Shown: one piece after another, positions 8,950 to 19,407 of the stretch
Position numbering within the stretch: position 1 is the stretch's first letter
Layout of the letters: each line of letters starts with the position of its first letter
Origin: Prochloron sp965198675
GTDB lineage: Bacteria > Cyanobacteriota > Cyanobacteriia > Cyanobacteriales > Prochloraceae
Length of the DNA stretch: 64,000 nt
NCBI GenBank assembly: GCA_965198675.1
Contig: OZ240666.1
Span: 558,001-622,000, forward strand
Direction: 5' to 3'
Notes under the pieces: model-generated
Databases searched by the model: none
What the model was told of the DNA's origin: nothing
What the model saw: only the letters and a program-made list of their open reading frames with translations
Made by a program: the position numbers and the translations under genes

Positions 8950-11900
8950 GTGCAACGGGATAAACAGGTAATCCAGAGCAATGAATTGCTCCGCACCTTG
9001 AAAGATGCCATCGACACCGAGGGCTTAATAGGCTACGAGAGGACTGCAACTGGTAAAGGATTGGCGGTTTACTCATCCCCTCATTTAGAGGTAGAGATTC
9101 TCGTAGACTTAAGCAGTGCTAACGATGGGGCGGCGGTGAATAGCTTGTTGACACAAGCAATTAACCATCTTTCAAAGCCTCCGGTAGAAGTAGATGCTTT
9201 CCTCCGTCGTGAGGCTGAAGAGGTTGCCGGCTATCGCTACCGCTATAGTGCCCATGGAGTCTATAACCTGGTGGCTGTTCACTTAGAGGACAGCTTTACA
9301 GCACTGCCGAATATAGAAGACACCCTGGTGGCAGCTCTGGTACACCTAGCTTTAAACAAGACCCCATGGGAAGTGGGCACTGCTTTGCAACCTCTGTTTA
9401 ATGATGTGGAAGCTGGTTTAATTTCCCCTCAACTGTGGAGCAGCACCCTTCATCTAGTAGCACAACAATTGTCATCTAACTCACAATGGCTATTGGAATT
9501 TGGGAGTAGTCTGGGTTTGAGCAATTTCTCGAGATTACTGTGGAACCCGTCTTCAGACCTTGTGTTGTCTGATTTATTCACAAGGGAGTTTTTCGACGAC
9601 ATAGCAGCCTTTAAGCTGTTAGATACTGAGACCTTTAACAGAGAACTGAATGCAGGGAACTCAAAAGAAATTTATCTAATCCTGTTGGGTGCTGTAACAG
9701 AACTGTCCCCTACTGAGCTGACTGAGCATTTTGAGATAATTGTGACTCAGGTATCGGAGCAACCAGAAGCGGCCCAAACCTTGGCATCAGCTATCGTCCT
9801 GATTTTCGAGAGTGAAGACGTTACCGTCACAGAAAAGAGTCGCCTATATGGCGCCCTGGGAGCGGACAACCTCAGTACCTTAGGAGCAAACCAACCTGAA
9901 CTGGCACCAGCAATAACTGAATTCCTGTCCTCCACCGGAGCCTTGCCCGAGGTATATACCCAGCTGGTGCAAGGCTTACCGGATTTCTTGCAGCAACGAG
10001 CCGGAGTTCAAGAGGACTTTGTGGAGGCACTTAAATACCTACAACAAGACCCCAACAGAGACCTAGAAGGAGCACTGGAGCACACCTTTACCTATATTAG
10101 GGAGAACGGGCGCATTGGAGTAGATAGCTTCGTGGAGGGTATCCTGGAGGTCCATCAAAGCCTGGGTACCACAGGACAAGGAGCTTTGCGTCAACAGCAG
10201 TTTGTCCAAGCCGTAGGTCTAGAGAATCTCCAAGAATTGGTGGATAATGGTGCCATAAACGATGCCCAGGTGGTGGAGAGTATTGCAGCCCTAGAGCAGG
10301 GGTTACTGGGTGGTTCTCCTCATCTACCACAGGTATACAACGTCCTCGCTCTGGGGTTACCTACCGAGTTCCAAAACCAAGCAGGGACACAAGAAGACTT
10401 TGAGACGTTGTTGCAACATCTGCAAAACAATCCCGAGCAGCTGGCCCAAGCTTTAGCTCACACCTTTGAATACATTACCGAACAAAACCTCTCAGATCTC
10501 CCCGTAGAGCACCGTCTGACGGTGGATACCTTAGTGCGGGCCATCGTTGCAGTCTACCAAGCCACCCAAAACCCATCGCGTCAGCGAGAATTTGCCGAAG
10601 CTGTGGGCAGCAAAAACCTAGAAACGTTAATAACTATTGGTGCCATCCAATCTTCTGTGGTGGCAGCCAGTATTGAAATAATCCGCCAAGGGTTACGGGG
10701 AGGGGCTTCCAGTCTCAATATAGTGCCCCTACCAGGGGATCCTTATGAAGTCATCGACTCCACACCCCAACAAATCGTTTTATCGGTTCTCTCTCCAGAC
10801 CGCACAGCCATACCAGGTATCCAAGTTGTGCTAGATCGCCCCAGTTATGAGGCTGCCCTCACCGATGGAACAATTACCAACCAAGACTTGCTCCGGCACA
10901 TAGGGGAGGTGACCACCCACCTAGAGTCAGTCTGGTCTCTCGACAATCCTCGCCTAACATATTTTATTCAGCATTACTTAGCACAGAATCATGGGGAAAA
11001 CCCCGTAGAAATTGTCCTGCGTCCAGATCGGAATTTTGTCGACTCCACCGCCAGCTATCTGCCCGCTAGTGGCGAAACACAACCTCAAGTTACCATCGTC
11101 CTAGGAGCCCACAACCTGCTCACCCAAGAGCAAGTCACAGCTAGTTTAGACAAGTTCCTCGCCTTTGCAGCCAACCGCCTCAGCAACCCCGATGACCCCT
11201 CCCTCACCCGAGTGGTGGGCTTAAACCTCACCCAGGAAGACGTGGAGCTGGTGGCCGTACCCTTTGACAGAGCCGGCCTCATAGAAACCCTAGAGGACAT
11301 AAGTGATGTTGGAGAAACATTAAGTGAGATTGATAACAACCTGGGAGAAATAGAGAATATTGTCGATGCCCTAGAACTGCAGGAAGACTCAACCGTCGAC
11401 GCCAGCTTTGAAGAATTAGAGGCTCAGTTAGAAGCCCTCCCCTCCACCGACGAGCTGAAGAGCCTGGAAACAAAAGCCGATGACCTAATAAGTGAGCTAA
11501 AAGCTTTACCAGACCCGTCTACCCTGGAAAAGTTAGAAGATTTCAATACCAAGCTAGAAAGGCTGGAAGAGCGTTTCCAAGAACTACGGGGCGTTGAGGA
11601 GACTATCGCCGCCGCCAACCGAATCAAAGAGCAATTTGCCGATAATTTGGACAATATTCAAACCGAAATCAGTATCGAAGAGCAAATCTTAAAACAACGG
11701 ATACTGGAGTTGAAGTTGCCAGAGGTGCCGGGGGAGACAATATGGGACCAGGTCCACAAAGCTTTAAAAACCCGCTTGTTTGACTTGAAATTGCCGGAAG
11801 TCCCAGGAGCGAAGGGAACATCAGGATGGTTGGGCTTCCGGGATATAACAAGGCGTCTAGCAGCCTTGCGTGGGGACACCAATACCTTATTGGAATCGGG

Positions 11901-14900
11901 TCCGTCTCCTGGAGGGACGGAACCTTCCGATTCCAAGAATAAAGTGGTCTCTGTGGTAGAGAATCAGTCCTCCAACGACCTACAATCCGAAGCCTATCGG
12001 CAATCAGTGGGGGAATTTCTCGATAAAGCGAAAGAATTGACTGGCTTAGATATTGAGACCGACATCAGCCCCTCAACGACGAACCGAGAGATAGAACAGC
12101 GGCGTTTGAATACCTTGAGTTTGCTAGAAGAGCACCTGACAGAGAAAAGCTCATCTCTCACTGAGTTCCAAACCGAAACACTCCAAAGGGTGATTCAGGA
12201 AGGTACTCACCTTGGCCTAGACTATGAATTTTTTGGCATCAATCCTGAAGGTATCGCCCCTAAAAATCCTCAATTGGAGAGGATCTCGGAAGCAAAATTT
12301 GCCGATCTTACCCGTGATTTTGCAATTCAATTCTTAGAATCTCTCCAGGAGATAAAAGCCTTGGGCTTATCTCTGGAGAACCTGCAAGAGCTTTCAGAGC
12401 TGGAACTCCAGCAGGAGCTAGAGCGCTCATTGGCCCGACTACGAGACCCCAACATTAAAGATGCCGAAGTTCCCAATCGGCGTGAGTTGCTCGCCACTGC
12501 TGAGGAGAGACTGGCGGATTTCAAGCTCAGTGAAGTGCTACAACGTCGTATTAGGCTCCAGGAATTTTTGGCCAACGGGCCAACAACCTCCACAAGCACC
12601 TTAGAAGAGCTGCAAGACCGCCTCACAGCCTTGCGGGAACCAGTCAAAGAGGAGGGAGAAGAAACATTTTCTGCCGAACACGTAGAAGAACTCCTCACTC
12701 CAGTAGTAGCAGCAGCAGCTATCAGTGATGACTTGTCCACCTTAGAAGCAGAACTCAACAAAATAGCTGCCGAGCAAACAGAAATAACCGGAGTGGAGCA
12801 TACCGTAGATAAAACCTCCATTGACATCTCCGAAGAAGGACACGTCAACTTTGACATCGTCAACACAGAAACCGGGGAGAAAAATAGCCATGTCCTCAAC
12901 ACAGACGACTTAGACTTCCAACTGCCAGAATTCCTGGAAAAAGGTCACCAAAAACTACAAGAATTAGAAACTGATCGAGAAAGTCTCCCTACAACAAAAC
13001 CAGGAAAAACTCCCAAGGTTACCGCCCAAGTCGTGAGTCATTTCACCACAGTGGGAGGGTTAGTAATCGGTGGCGCCATTTTAGCCCAATCCATCCGCCA
13101 GTTGGAAGAGGGGAACGATAGTGCTCAAGCCAAAGCTGGAGTCGCACTGGGGAGTTACTTTACCCTCCACGCTGCCTATGGGGGCTACAAGCAATTTCTG
13201 GCTCCAGTTATCGCCCGCAAATTCGGCTCCCAAATTGAACGATTTTCAGCCGCTGCGGAAAAAACAGCCGTCAAGAGCATCGCTCGTGTTGCTGGCACTG
13301 GGGAAGAATTAGCAGCCCAGGGATTAAAGACTGCTGCCAAGGGAATAAGTAAAGTCTTAGGAAAAGCAGCCCCGGTTGTGGGCTTTGCAGTAGGAGTTTA
13401 TGCCCTCACAGAAGATAGCATTGCCTTAGACCAAGCCATTAAAGATGGGAACATTGTAGGGGTTGTCCAAGGAACCCTTGATACCATCTCAGATGTTATA
13501 ACCATAGGGTTGGATGCCATCGGGGCAGTATTGCCCGAGGCAGAAATTGTTACCGCCCCCCTCTCTTTAATTGTCAATGCAATCCGCTTTATCTTGGACG
13601 ATGTCTTTGGCTTTATTAGTCAGGAATTAGCCGCCCTACCAGAGGATGCTTCTGACGGTCAAAAAGCCGTAGCTGTCCTGAAGGGTATTGGAGAGGGCTT
13701 GGCAGACATAGCCAAAAACCTCAGCCCTATTGGAGCCATTGTTGACTCCATTGAACTGGATAAGAAACACGATCGCCAGCAAAAACAGCTTGATCAGTTG
13801 CAGAACCCAGATAACTACTTTTCTGAAGAAGAAATTAATGGGGAACCGGCGATTAACTTCAACGGTGGAGACAGTTCCTACAACGGCGGGAAGATTACCT
13901 TCAGATTGGCAGAGGATGGTAAAAGTGGCCAACTCATCCTGGGAGAAGTCACCAGTGCAGATTTATCGCAGGCAGACGTAGAGCTGCCCACCCACGTCAT
14001 TGCCAAACAAGAGAGGTTCTCCCATTCTATCCACACCATCGTCCTGAGTGTTGGCGAGTCCCACAAAGTTCATACCCACACCGAGAAAGCCTACCTATTC
14101 TGGTTTATCCCCGTCCACAGTCGGGTCGTGATTGATTCTTTTGAAGGAGATGCGAACTCCCTTGTGGGCACCTATTACGGCAATGACCAGGATAATACCT
14201 TCATTGGTTTAACCTTGGAAGATGTAGGAGACAATGCCGACGCTCAAGAAATCCTGAGCCATTACAAATACCGCCTCTACGGTCAAGGAGGCGATGATTC
14301 CTTCTTATTGGGAGATTCCTCCTACTATGTGGAAGGTGGAGAAGGGGCAGATCACTATGTGGTGGAAGGAGACGGTGTGAGAGCTGAAGTGCTGGATCAG
14401 TATGGAAACATAATAGGATTTAGGCCAAACCATACCATTTACAATTACGCTCAAGATGGAAAAATCGATACTGTGGTACTCCCAGATGTTCCTCTTGACA
14501 GGATTACTTTTTTCCGCGAGTATAATTATTATGCTCAAAACTACTTTGACCTACAAATTGAGATTAAGAAAGAAAATAGTAATACACTTCTAACCACTGT
14601 TGGCATCAAAGATTATTTCCGGGGCGAGAATTACCGTCACATCCAATTTCAGACAGTAGATGGATATTTGTTCAGTATATCCATAAAAAAACTGACAATA
14701 TACCATGGAAGAGAGATAAAACCCTTTTTAGTGGGAAGAATTGTGCCAAAAGCAACGACTGGCATACAGGTTTATGATGCCACTACTGACCTCCAAAATG
14801 AGCTTCGCTTTTACGAGGATATAATAGCCGACACTTCCTCTTTCAGCATTATTATTGGCAATGACCAAGACAGCCGACTGAAAGGCAGCGACCTAAGTGA

Positions 14901-17900
14901 AACCATCATTGGGGGTGATGGCAGAAATACTCTTATAGGTCTTGGTGGCAACGATACCCTCATCGGCGGGAACGACATCGATTTATTCTTAGGAGGGAGC
15001 GGTGATGATCAGTTGCTCGCCCTGGGGATAACTCCCCATTCAGAAAGGCCGGACTTGCTGTACGGCAACGATGGTAATGATGTTCTGGTCACCAGAGTGA
15101 CAGCCGACCTCTACGGTGGTGACAACGATGATACCCTGATTGCCCTAGCCCCGGATGTCAATGAGATCCAGAGACTATATGATGCCCTGATGGCCCAGGC
15201 CGCTGAACTGAAAAACGGGAGCGCCAACCACCTAAGGCGCCTGGCCGCTGCTACTATGCCTTTAAAACTTGCTTATGGTCGTGCCCAGATCCGACTTTAT
15301 GGAGGAGCCGGGAACGACCAGTACCGTATCCAACGCAGCGTTACTGAGATTGTAGACAAAGAAGGGGCCAATGTCTACAACATCGAAACTTTTTCGGGCG
15401 GTAGTATTTTAAACTTGTTAACGGTAGATAACGATCAGCAAGACTTGCTGGTGGTGGATGTGAACGCTGATAATATCAGGGCAAACCTAGCAGGACAGAA
15501 TTTACTCCTTCAAAATCAGCGAACCCAAACGCAATTTGCGCTCTTGCAAGACTGGACATTGTCCGAGTCTCACCGCAATCTCCAAGTGCAAACCCAGGAT
15601 GGTTATCTGCTAGACTTGGATGCTCAGGGCAACCGCACCATAGTGGGCTATACCGTCAACTTTGCCATTGAAGGTGGCTTTAGTCGTCCTAATTTCAATC
15701 CAGCGATCGATGAAACCTATGGTAAAATCACCTCCATCATCGGCGATGAGCGAGATAACATTCTCACTGGTAATAACCTTAATAACTACATTGCTGGGGT
15801 CGCGGGTAGTAATACCCTCTCAGGGGGAGCAGGGAACGATATTTTGGTGGGCGCCGATCCTCCAGCGGCTACCGATACCACCCTCAATGTCCAATTCCTT
15901 ACCCGCCCTCTTGACAGGAATGTCTTCATCTACAACAGGGACTTGAACCTGGATCGTTTTAATGATTTTTCCCTGCAACAACAAGGCCCTTGGAACGGTT
16001 CCTTCACCAAACGCGCACTCCCTGAGAATTTCAGGCTCAAAGGCGACTTGACCAATCTCTATCTTGGGGACTTTAATGGGGATGGTCAATCCGACATCCT
16101 CCGGCAAGAAAAAGGCTCTTGGGATAATGACGAGTTTCGAACTGCCCACGTGCTTCTCTCCTCTGGGAACGGTTCCTTCACCAAACACACTCTCCCCGAG
16201 AGGTTCAGGCTCAAAGGCGATTTGACCAATCTCTATCTTGGGGACTTTAACGGGGATGGTAAATCCGACATCCTCCGGCAAGAAAAAGGCTCTTGGGATA
16301 ATGACGCGAATCGAAACGCCCACGTGCTTCTCTCCTCTGGGAACGGTTCCTTCACCAAACACACTCTCCCCGAGAGGTTCAGGCTCAAAGGCGATTTGAC
16401 CAATCTCTATCTTGGGGACTTTAACGGGGATGGTAAATCCGACATCCTCCGGCAAGAAAAAGGCTCTTGGGACGATGACGAGAATCGAAACGCCGAGGTG
16501 CTTCTCTCCTCTGGGAACGGTACCTTCACCAAACACACTCTCCCCGAGAGTTTCGCTCTCAAAGGCGACTTGATCAATCTCTATCTTGGGGACTTTAACG
16601 GGGATGGTAAATCCGACATCCTCCGGCAAGAAAAAGGCTCTTGGGATAATGACGAGGCTCGAACCGCCCAGGTGCTTCTCTCCTCTGGGAACGGTTCCTT
16701 CACCAAACGCACACTCCCCGAGAATTTATTTCTCAAGGGCGATTTGACCAATCTCTATCTTGGGGACTTTAACGGGGATGGTAAATCCGACATCCTCCGG
16801 CAAGAAAAAGGCTCTTGGGATAATGACGAGGCTCGAACCGCCCAGGTGCTTCTCTCCTCTGGGAACGGTTCCTTCACCAAACGCACACTCCCCGAGAATT
16901 TATTTCTCAAGGGCGACTTGACCAATTTGTACACTGCGGACTTTAACGGAGATGGTTTTGACGACATCTTCCGGCAAGAAAAAGACCCTGCCGACAATGA
17001 CGAGAGTAACACCGCCGAGGTGCTTCTCTCCTCGAACGGTTTCGATTCCTTCTTTACCAAACGCACACTCCCCGAGACTTTCTTTCTCAAAGGCGACTTC
17101 ACCAATTTGTACACTGCGGACTTTAACGGGGATGGTCAATCCGACATCCTCCGGCAAGAAAAAGGCGCTTGGGATAATAACAAGGTTCGAACCGCCGAGG
17201 TGCTTCTCTCCTCTGGGAACGGTGCCTTCACCAAACATACACTCCCCGAGAGGTTCGCTCTCAAAGGCGACTTGACCAATCTCTATCTTGGCGACTTTAA
17301 CGGGGATGGTTTTGACGACATCCTCCGGCAAGAAAAAGGCGCTTGGGATAATGACGAGGCTCGAAACGCCGAGGTGCTTCTCTCCTCTGGGAACGGTTCC
17401 TTCACCAAAATAACTCTCCCTGAGAATTTCAGGCTCAAAGGCGACTTGACCAATCTCTATCTTGGCGACTTTAACGGGGATGGTTTTGACGACATCCTCC
17501 GGCAAGAAAAAGGCTCTGCCGACAATGACAGGCATCGAACCGCCGAGGTGCTGCTCTCCTCTGGGAACGGTTCCTTCACCAAACACACTCTCGATGAGAG
17601 TTTCAAGCTCAAGGGCGACTTCACCAATCTCTATCTTGGCGACTTTAACGGGGATGGTAAATCCGACATCCTCCGGCAAGAAAAAGGCGCTTGGGATAAT
17701 GACGAGAATCGAAACGCCGAGGTGCTGCTCTCCTCTGGGAACGGTACCTTCACCAAAATCACTCTCCCCGAGAGTTTCAAGCTCAAGGGCGACTTGACCA
17801 ATCTCTATCTTGGCGACTTTAACGGGGATGGTAAATCCGACATCCTCCGGCAAGAAAAAGGCTCTGCCGACAATGACAGGCATCAAACCGCCGAGGTGCT

Positions 17901-19368
17901 TCTCTCCTCTGGGAACGGTTCCTTCACCAAACACACTCTCGATGAGAGCTTGGGCCTCAAAGGAGACTTAACCAACCTGTTCGTCAAAGATTTGGATGGA
18001 GATGGTAAAGCGGAGATTCTGGTTCAAGAAAAGTCGGCGCCAGACAATCAACAGAATATCCTGCGGGTATTATTCTCCGATGATGGGTACACTTTCACCT
18101 CACACCTGCTTCCAGAAGATTTGAACGTCGACGGCGAAAGTGGGCAGTTGCACATTGCCGATTACAACGGCAGCGGGCAAAACGACATTCTGGTTCAGTA
18201 TTACGGCAACCACTCAGGGCTGATTGGATTCTCTGCCATCACCCGGAATTCTGATGGTCCTGACAACTTAACCGGGGGGAGCGGTAGCGATACCTACATT
18301 CTCAACGGTAAGTTGGCTCTCATCAACAACTTGGCACCGGATTTAGCAACGGATCAAATTATCCTCAAAGCCCCAGTCTCAGAAATTACCACTGCCCTAT
18401 CTAGTGATGGGGACCTGGAGGTTAAAATCGGCGCCAAAACCGTCGCTCGGGTACAAAATTGGACACTGGGAGAAACCTATCAGCACCTAGAGATTCTCGA
18501 GGAAGATAATTATGTACTAACACCAGATAGCTCAGGTACCCTAACGTTGACGGGGCGGGACTTTTCTCGGGAAACTGAATCCCAAACCTATAATGCAGCA
18601 GTGGATACAGCCCATCCTACCATTGTCACGATTACAGGTGGGTCAGGGAATGATATTTTGCTCGCTAATAGTTTGGATAACACCCTCATCGGTGGTGCAG
18701 GTGATGACTATCTCTATGGAGGAACTGGTAATGATGTATTCTTTGATAACTTAGGCATAAATATATTTAAAGGCGGTGATGGGAGCGATATTTACCTAAT
18801 TTATCAGGGACAAGCTCGTAACACCATTGACAACACCGCCACGGACGGAGCAGATGACATTGCCCAACTGCAGGCCAACTTTGCCGACTTGGCAGCCAGG
18901 AAACAAGGCAATAACTTGCTCCTTGACAATGGTGAGTCCGGCGATACTGCCCTGAACCTAGTGGTCAAAGACTGGTTTGTTAACGACCCTCAGAATCACC
19001 TTCAATTTATCACTAAAGATGGTGTGGGTTTTAGCGTCACCGCCGATGAAGACCCGGTGATAGAAATCCAGGCATTCAACTTCTCGTCAAGTGCTGAAGG
19101 AACTAATACGGATTTGGCCCTGATCTCACTGGATAACCTCAGACATCCCCATGTCAGGTTAGCCTCTAGCGTTCGCTTACAGGATAGCCCCCATAATGAC
19201 ACCCTGAAGGGCAATGACTCGGATAATGTGCTGATTTCTAGCCAGGGACAGGATTATTTAGAGGGTCGTCTAGGTCAAGATGTCTATTTCGTGAGCTCCC
19301 AAAACGACCCAGACAACCCGAACCGACTCCATCCGAGCATTAATAATTATGCCAGCGATCTGGTATAA
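8950..19368 (+). CDS. Giant LCT-like toxin frame, segment 3: helical repeats, coiled coil, pore-like segment, RTX and FG-GAP repeats
   Basis: A 3472-residue continuation in the same frame; the GTG at 8950 has no clear ribosome binding site. Order: ~1-780 helical, with internal repeats such as AVGLENLQELVDNGAI and AVGSKNLETLITIGAI; ~780-1345 charged coiled coil; ~1358-1560 Ala/Gly/Ile/Val-rich hydrophobic segment (VGGLVIGGAILAQ, VVGFAVGVYALTEDSIALDQ) resembling the TcdA/TcdB pore-forming region; then a module with KAYLFWFIPVHSRVVID. RTX nonapeptides follow (GLGGNDTLIGGND), then 11 near-identical and 2 degenerate FG-GAP/VCBS units, and more RTX. Modules of the form W-F-x-G-x-x-x-x-H-L recur. 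No cysteine and no cysteine-protease motif were seen. It ends at an in-frame TAA, after which the frame resumes (DILYLPQFNSEDVV). RTX content suggests type I secretion, but no transporter genes adjoin. Confidence 0.85.
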   Translation: MQRDKQVIQSNELLRTLKDAIDTEGLIGYERTATGKGLAVYSSPHLEVEILVDLSSANDGAAVNSLLTQAINHLSKPPVEVDAFLRREAEEVAGYRYRYSAHGVYNLVAVHLEDSFTALPNIEDTLVAALVHLALNKTPWEVGTALQPLFNDVEAGLISPQLWSSTLHLVAQQLSSNSQWLLEFGSSLGLSNFSRLLWNPSSDLVLSDLFTREFFDDIAAFKLLDTETFNRELNAGNSKEIYLILLGAVTELSPTELTEHFEIIVTQVSEQPEAAQTLASAIVLIFESEDVTVTEKSRLYGALGADNLSTLGANQPELAPAITEFLSSTGALPEVYTQLVQGLPDFLQQRAGVQEDFVEALKYLQQDPNRDLEGALEHTFTYIRENGRIGVDSFVEGILEVHQSLGTTGQGALRQQQFVQAVGLENLQELVDNGAINDAQVVESIAALEQGLLGGSPHLPQVYNVLALGLPTEFQNQAGTQEDFETLLQHLQNNPEQLAQALAHTFEYITEQNLSDLPVEHRLTVDTLVRAIVAVYQATQNPSRQREFAEAVGSKNLETLITIGAIQSSVVAASIEIIRQGLRGGASSLNIVPLPGDPYEVIDSTPQQIVLSVLSPDRTAIPGIQVVLDRPSYEAALTDGTITNQDLLRHIGEVTTHLESVWSLDNPRLTYFIQHYLAQNHGENPVEIVLRPDRNFVDSTASYLPASGETQPQVTIVLGAHNLLTQEQVTASLDKFLAFAANRLSNPDDPSLTRVVGLNLTQEDVELVAVPFDRAGLIETLEDISDVGETLSEIDNNLGEIENIVDALELQEDSTVDASFEELEAQLEALPSTDELKSLETKADDLISELKALPDPSTLEKLEDFNTKLERLEERFQELRGVEETIAAANRIKEQFADNLDNIQTEISIEEQILKQRILELKLPEVPGETIWDQVHKALKTRLFDLKLPEVPGAKGTSGWLGFRDITRRLAALRGDTNTLLESGPSPGGTEPSDSKNKVVSVVENQSSNDLQSEAYRQSVGEFLDKAKELTGLDIETDISPSTTNREIEQRRLNTLSLLEEHLTEKSSSLTEFQTETLQRVIQEGTHLGLDYEFFGINPEGIAPKNPQLERISEAKFADLTRDFAIQFLESLQEIKALGLSLENLQELSELELQQELERSLARLRDPNIKDAEVPNRRELLATAEERLADFKLSEVLQRRIRLQEFLANGPTTSTSTLEELQDRLTALREPVKEEGEETFSAEHVEELLTPVVAAAAISDDLSTLEAELNKIAAEQTEITGVEHTVDKTSIDISEEGHVNFDIVNTETGEKNSHVLNTDDLDFQLPEFLEKGHQKLQELETDRESLPTTKPGKTPKVTAQVVSHFTTVGGLVIGGAILAQSIRQLEEGNDSAQAKAGVALGSYFTLHAAYGGYKQFLAPVIARKFGSQIERFSAAAEKTAVKSIARVAGTGEELAAQGLKTAAKGISKVLGKAAPVVGFAVGVYALTEDSIALDQAIKDGNIVGVVQGTLDTISDVITIGLDAIGAVLPEAEIVTAPLSLIVNAIRFILDDVFGFISQELAALPEDASDGQKAVAVLKGIGEGLADIAKNLSPIGAIVDSIELDKKHDRQQKQLDQLQNPDNYFSEEEINGEPAINFNGGDSSYNGGKITFRLAEDGKSGQLILGEVTSADLSQADVELPTHVIAKQERFSHSIHTIVLSVGESHKVHTHTEKAYLFWFIPVHSRVVIDSFEGDANSLVGTYYGNDQDNTFIGLTLEDVGDNADAQEILSHYKYRLYGQGGDDSFLLGDSSYYVEGGEGADHYVVEGDGVRAEVLDQYGNIIGFRPNHTIYNYAQDGKIDTVVLPDVPLDRITFFREYNYYAQNYFDLQIEIKKENSNTLLTTVGIKDYFRGENYRHIQFQTVDGYLFSISIKKLTIYHGREIKPFLVGRIVPKATTGIQVYDATTDLQNELRFYEDIIADTSSFSIIIGNDQDSRLKGSDLSETIIGGDGRNTLIGLGGNDTLIGGNDIDLFLGGSGDDQLLALGITPHSERPDLLYGNDGNDVLVTRVTADLYGGDNDDTLIALAPDVNEIQRLYDALMAQAAELKNGSANHLRRLAAATMPLKLAYGRAQIRLYGGAGNDQYRIQRSVTEIVDKEGANVYNIETFSGGSILNLLTVDNDQQDLLVVDVNADNIRANLAGQNLLLQNQRTQTQFALLQDWTLSESHRNLQVQTQDGYLLDLDAQGNRTIVGYTVNFAIEGGFSRPNFNPAIDETYGKITSIIGDERDNILTGNNLNNYIAGVAGSNTLSGGAGNDILVGADPPAATDTTLNVQFLTRPLDRNVFIYNRDLNLDRFNDFSLQQQGPWNGSFTKRALPENFRLKGDLTNLYLGDFNGDGQSDILRQEKGSWDNDEFRTAHVLLSSGNGSFTKHTLPERFRLKGDLTNLYLGDFNGDGKSDILRQEKGSWDNDANRNAHVLLSSGNGSFTKHTLPERFRLKGDLTNLYLGDFNGDGKSDILRQEKGSWDDDENRNAEVLLSSGNGTFTKHTLPESFALKGDLINLYLGDFNGDGKSDILRQEKGSWDNDEARTAQVLLSSGNGSFTKRTLPENLFLKGDLTNLYLGDFNGDGKSDILRQEKGSWDNDEARTAQVLLSSGNGSFTKRTLPENLFLKGDLTNLYTADFNGDGFDDIFRQEKDPADNDESNTAEVLLSSNGFDSFFTKRTLPETFFLKGDFTNLYTADFNGDGQSDILRQEKGAWDNNKVRTAEVLLSSGNGAFTKHTLPERFALKGDLTNLYLGDFNGDGFDDILRQEKGAWDNDEARNAEVLLSSGNGSFTKITLPENFRLKGDLTNLYLGDFNGDGFDDILRQEKGSADNDRHRTAEVLLSSGNGSFTKHTLDESFKLKGDFTNLYLGDFNGDGKSDILRQEKGAWDNDENRNAEVLLSSGNGTFTKITLPESFKLKGDLTNLYLGDFNGDGKSDILRQEKGSADNDRHQTAEVLLSSGNGSFTKHTLDESLGLKGDLTNLFVKDLDGDGKAEILVQEKSAPDNQQNILRVLFSDDGYTFTSHLLPEDLNVDGESGQLHIADYNGSGQNDILVQYYGNHSGLIGFSAITRNSDGPDNLTGGSGSDTYILNGKLALINNLAPDLATDQIILKAPVSEITTALSSDGDLEVKIGAKTVARVQNWTLGETYQHLEILEEDNYVLTPDSSGTLTLTGRDFSRETESQTYNAAVDTAHPTIVTITGGSGNDILLANSLDNTLIGGAGDDYLYGGTGNDVFFDNLGINIFKGGDGSDIYLIYQGQARNTIDNTATDGADDIAQLQANFADLAARKQGNNLLLDNGESGDTALNLVVKDWFVNDPQNHLQFITKDGVGFSVTADEDPVIEIQAFNFSSSAEGTNTDLALISLDNLRHPHVRLASSVRLQDSPHNDTLKGNDSDNVLISSQGQDYLEGRLGQDVYFVSSQNDPDNPNRLHPSINNYASDLV
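15997..18257 (+). repeat. Tandem 174-bp FG-GAP/VCBS repeats inside the toxin gene
   Basis: Eleven units of 58 residues (one of 60) run from 15997 to 17916, each shaped GSFTKHTLPE..LKGDLTNL. The calcium-binding loop DFNGDGKSD or DFNGDGFDD and the string ILRQEKG recur in every unit. Two diverged units follow to about 18257. DNA identity is very high, with units 4-6 nearly identical, which indicates recent expansion or gene conversion. The antisense strand is open for hundreds of codons only because the array is periodic. Confidence 0.92.
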
Positions 19369-19407
19369 GACATTCTTTACCTACCACAGTTCAACTCTGA
19401 AGATGTA

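Noticed and set aside
15820..17934. Two long minus-strand frames (269 and 344 codons) across the FG-GAP repeats
   Set aside because: They are the antisense of a periodic array in a clear plus-strand gene; periodicity keeps them open.
2068..19368. Genetic-code change or programmed readthrough as the reason for the in-frame stops
   Set aside because: TGA, TAG and TAA are all involved, normal genes nearby end in the same codons, and no readthrough or SECIS-like context was seen, so nonsense mutation or sequence error is simpler.
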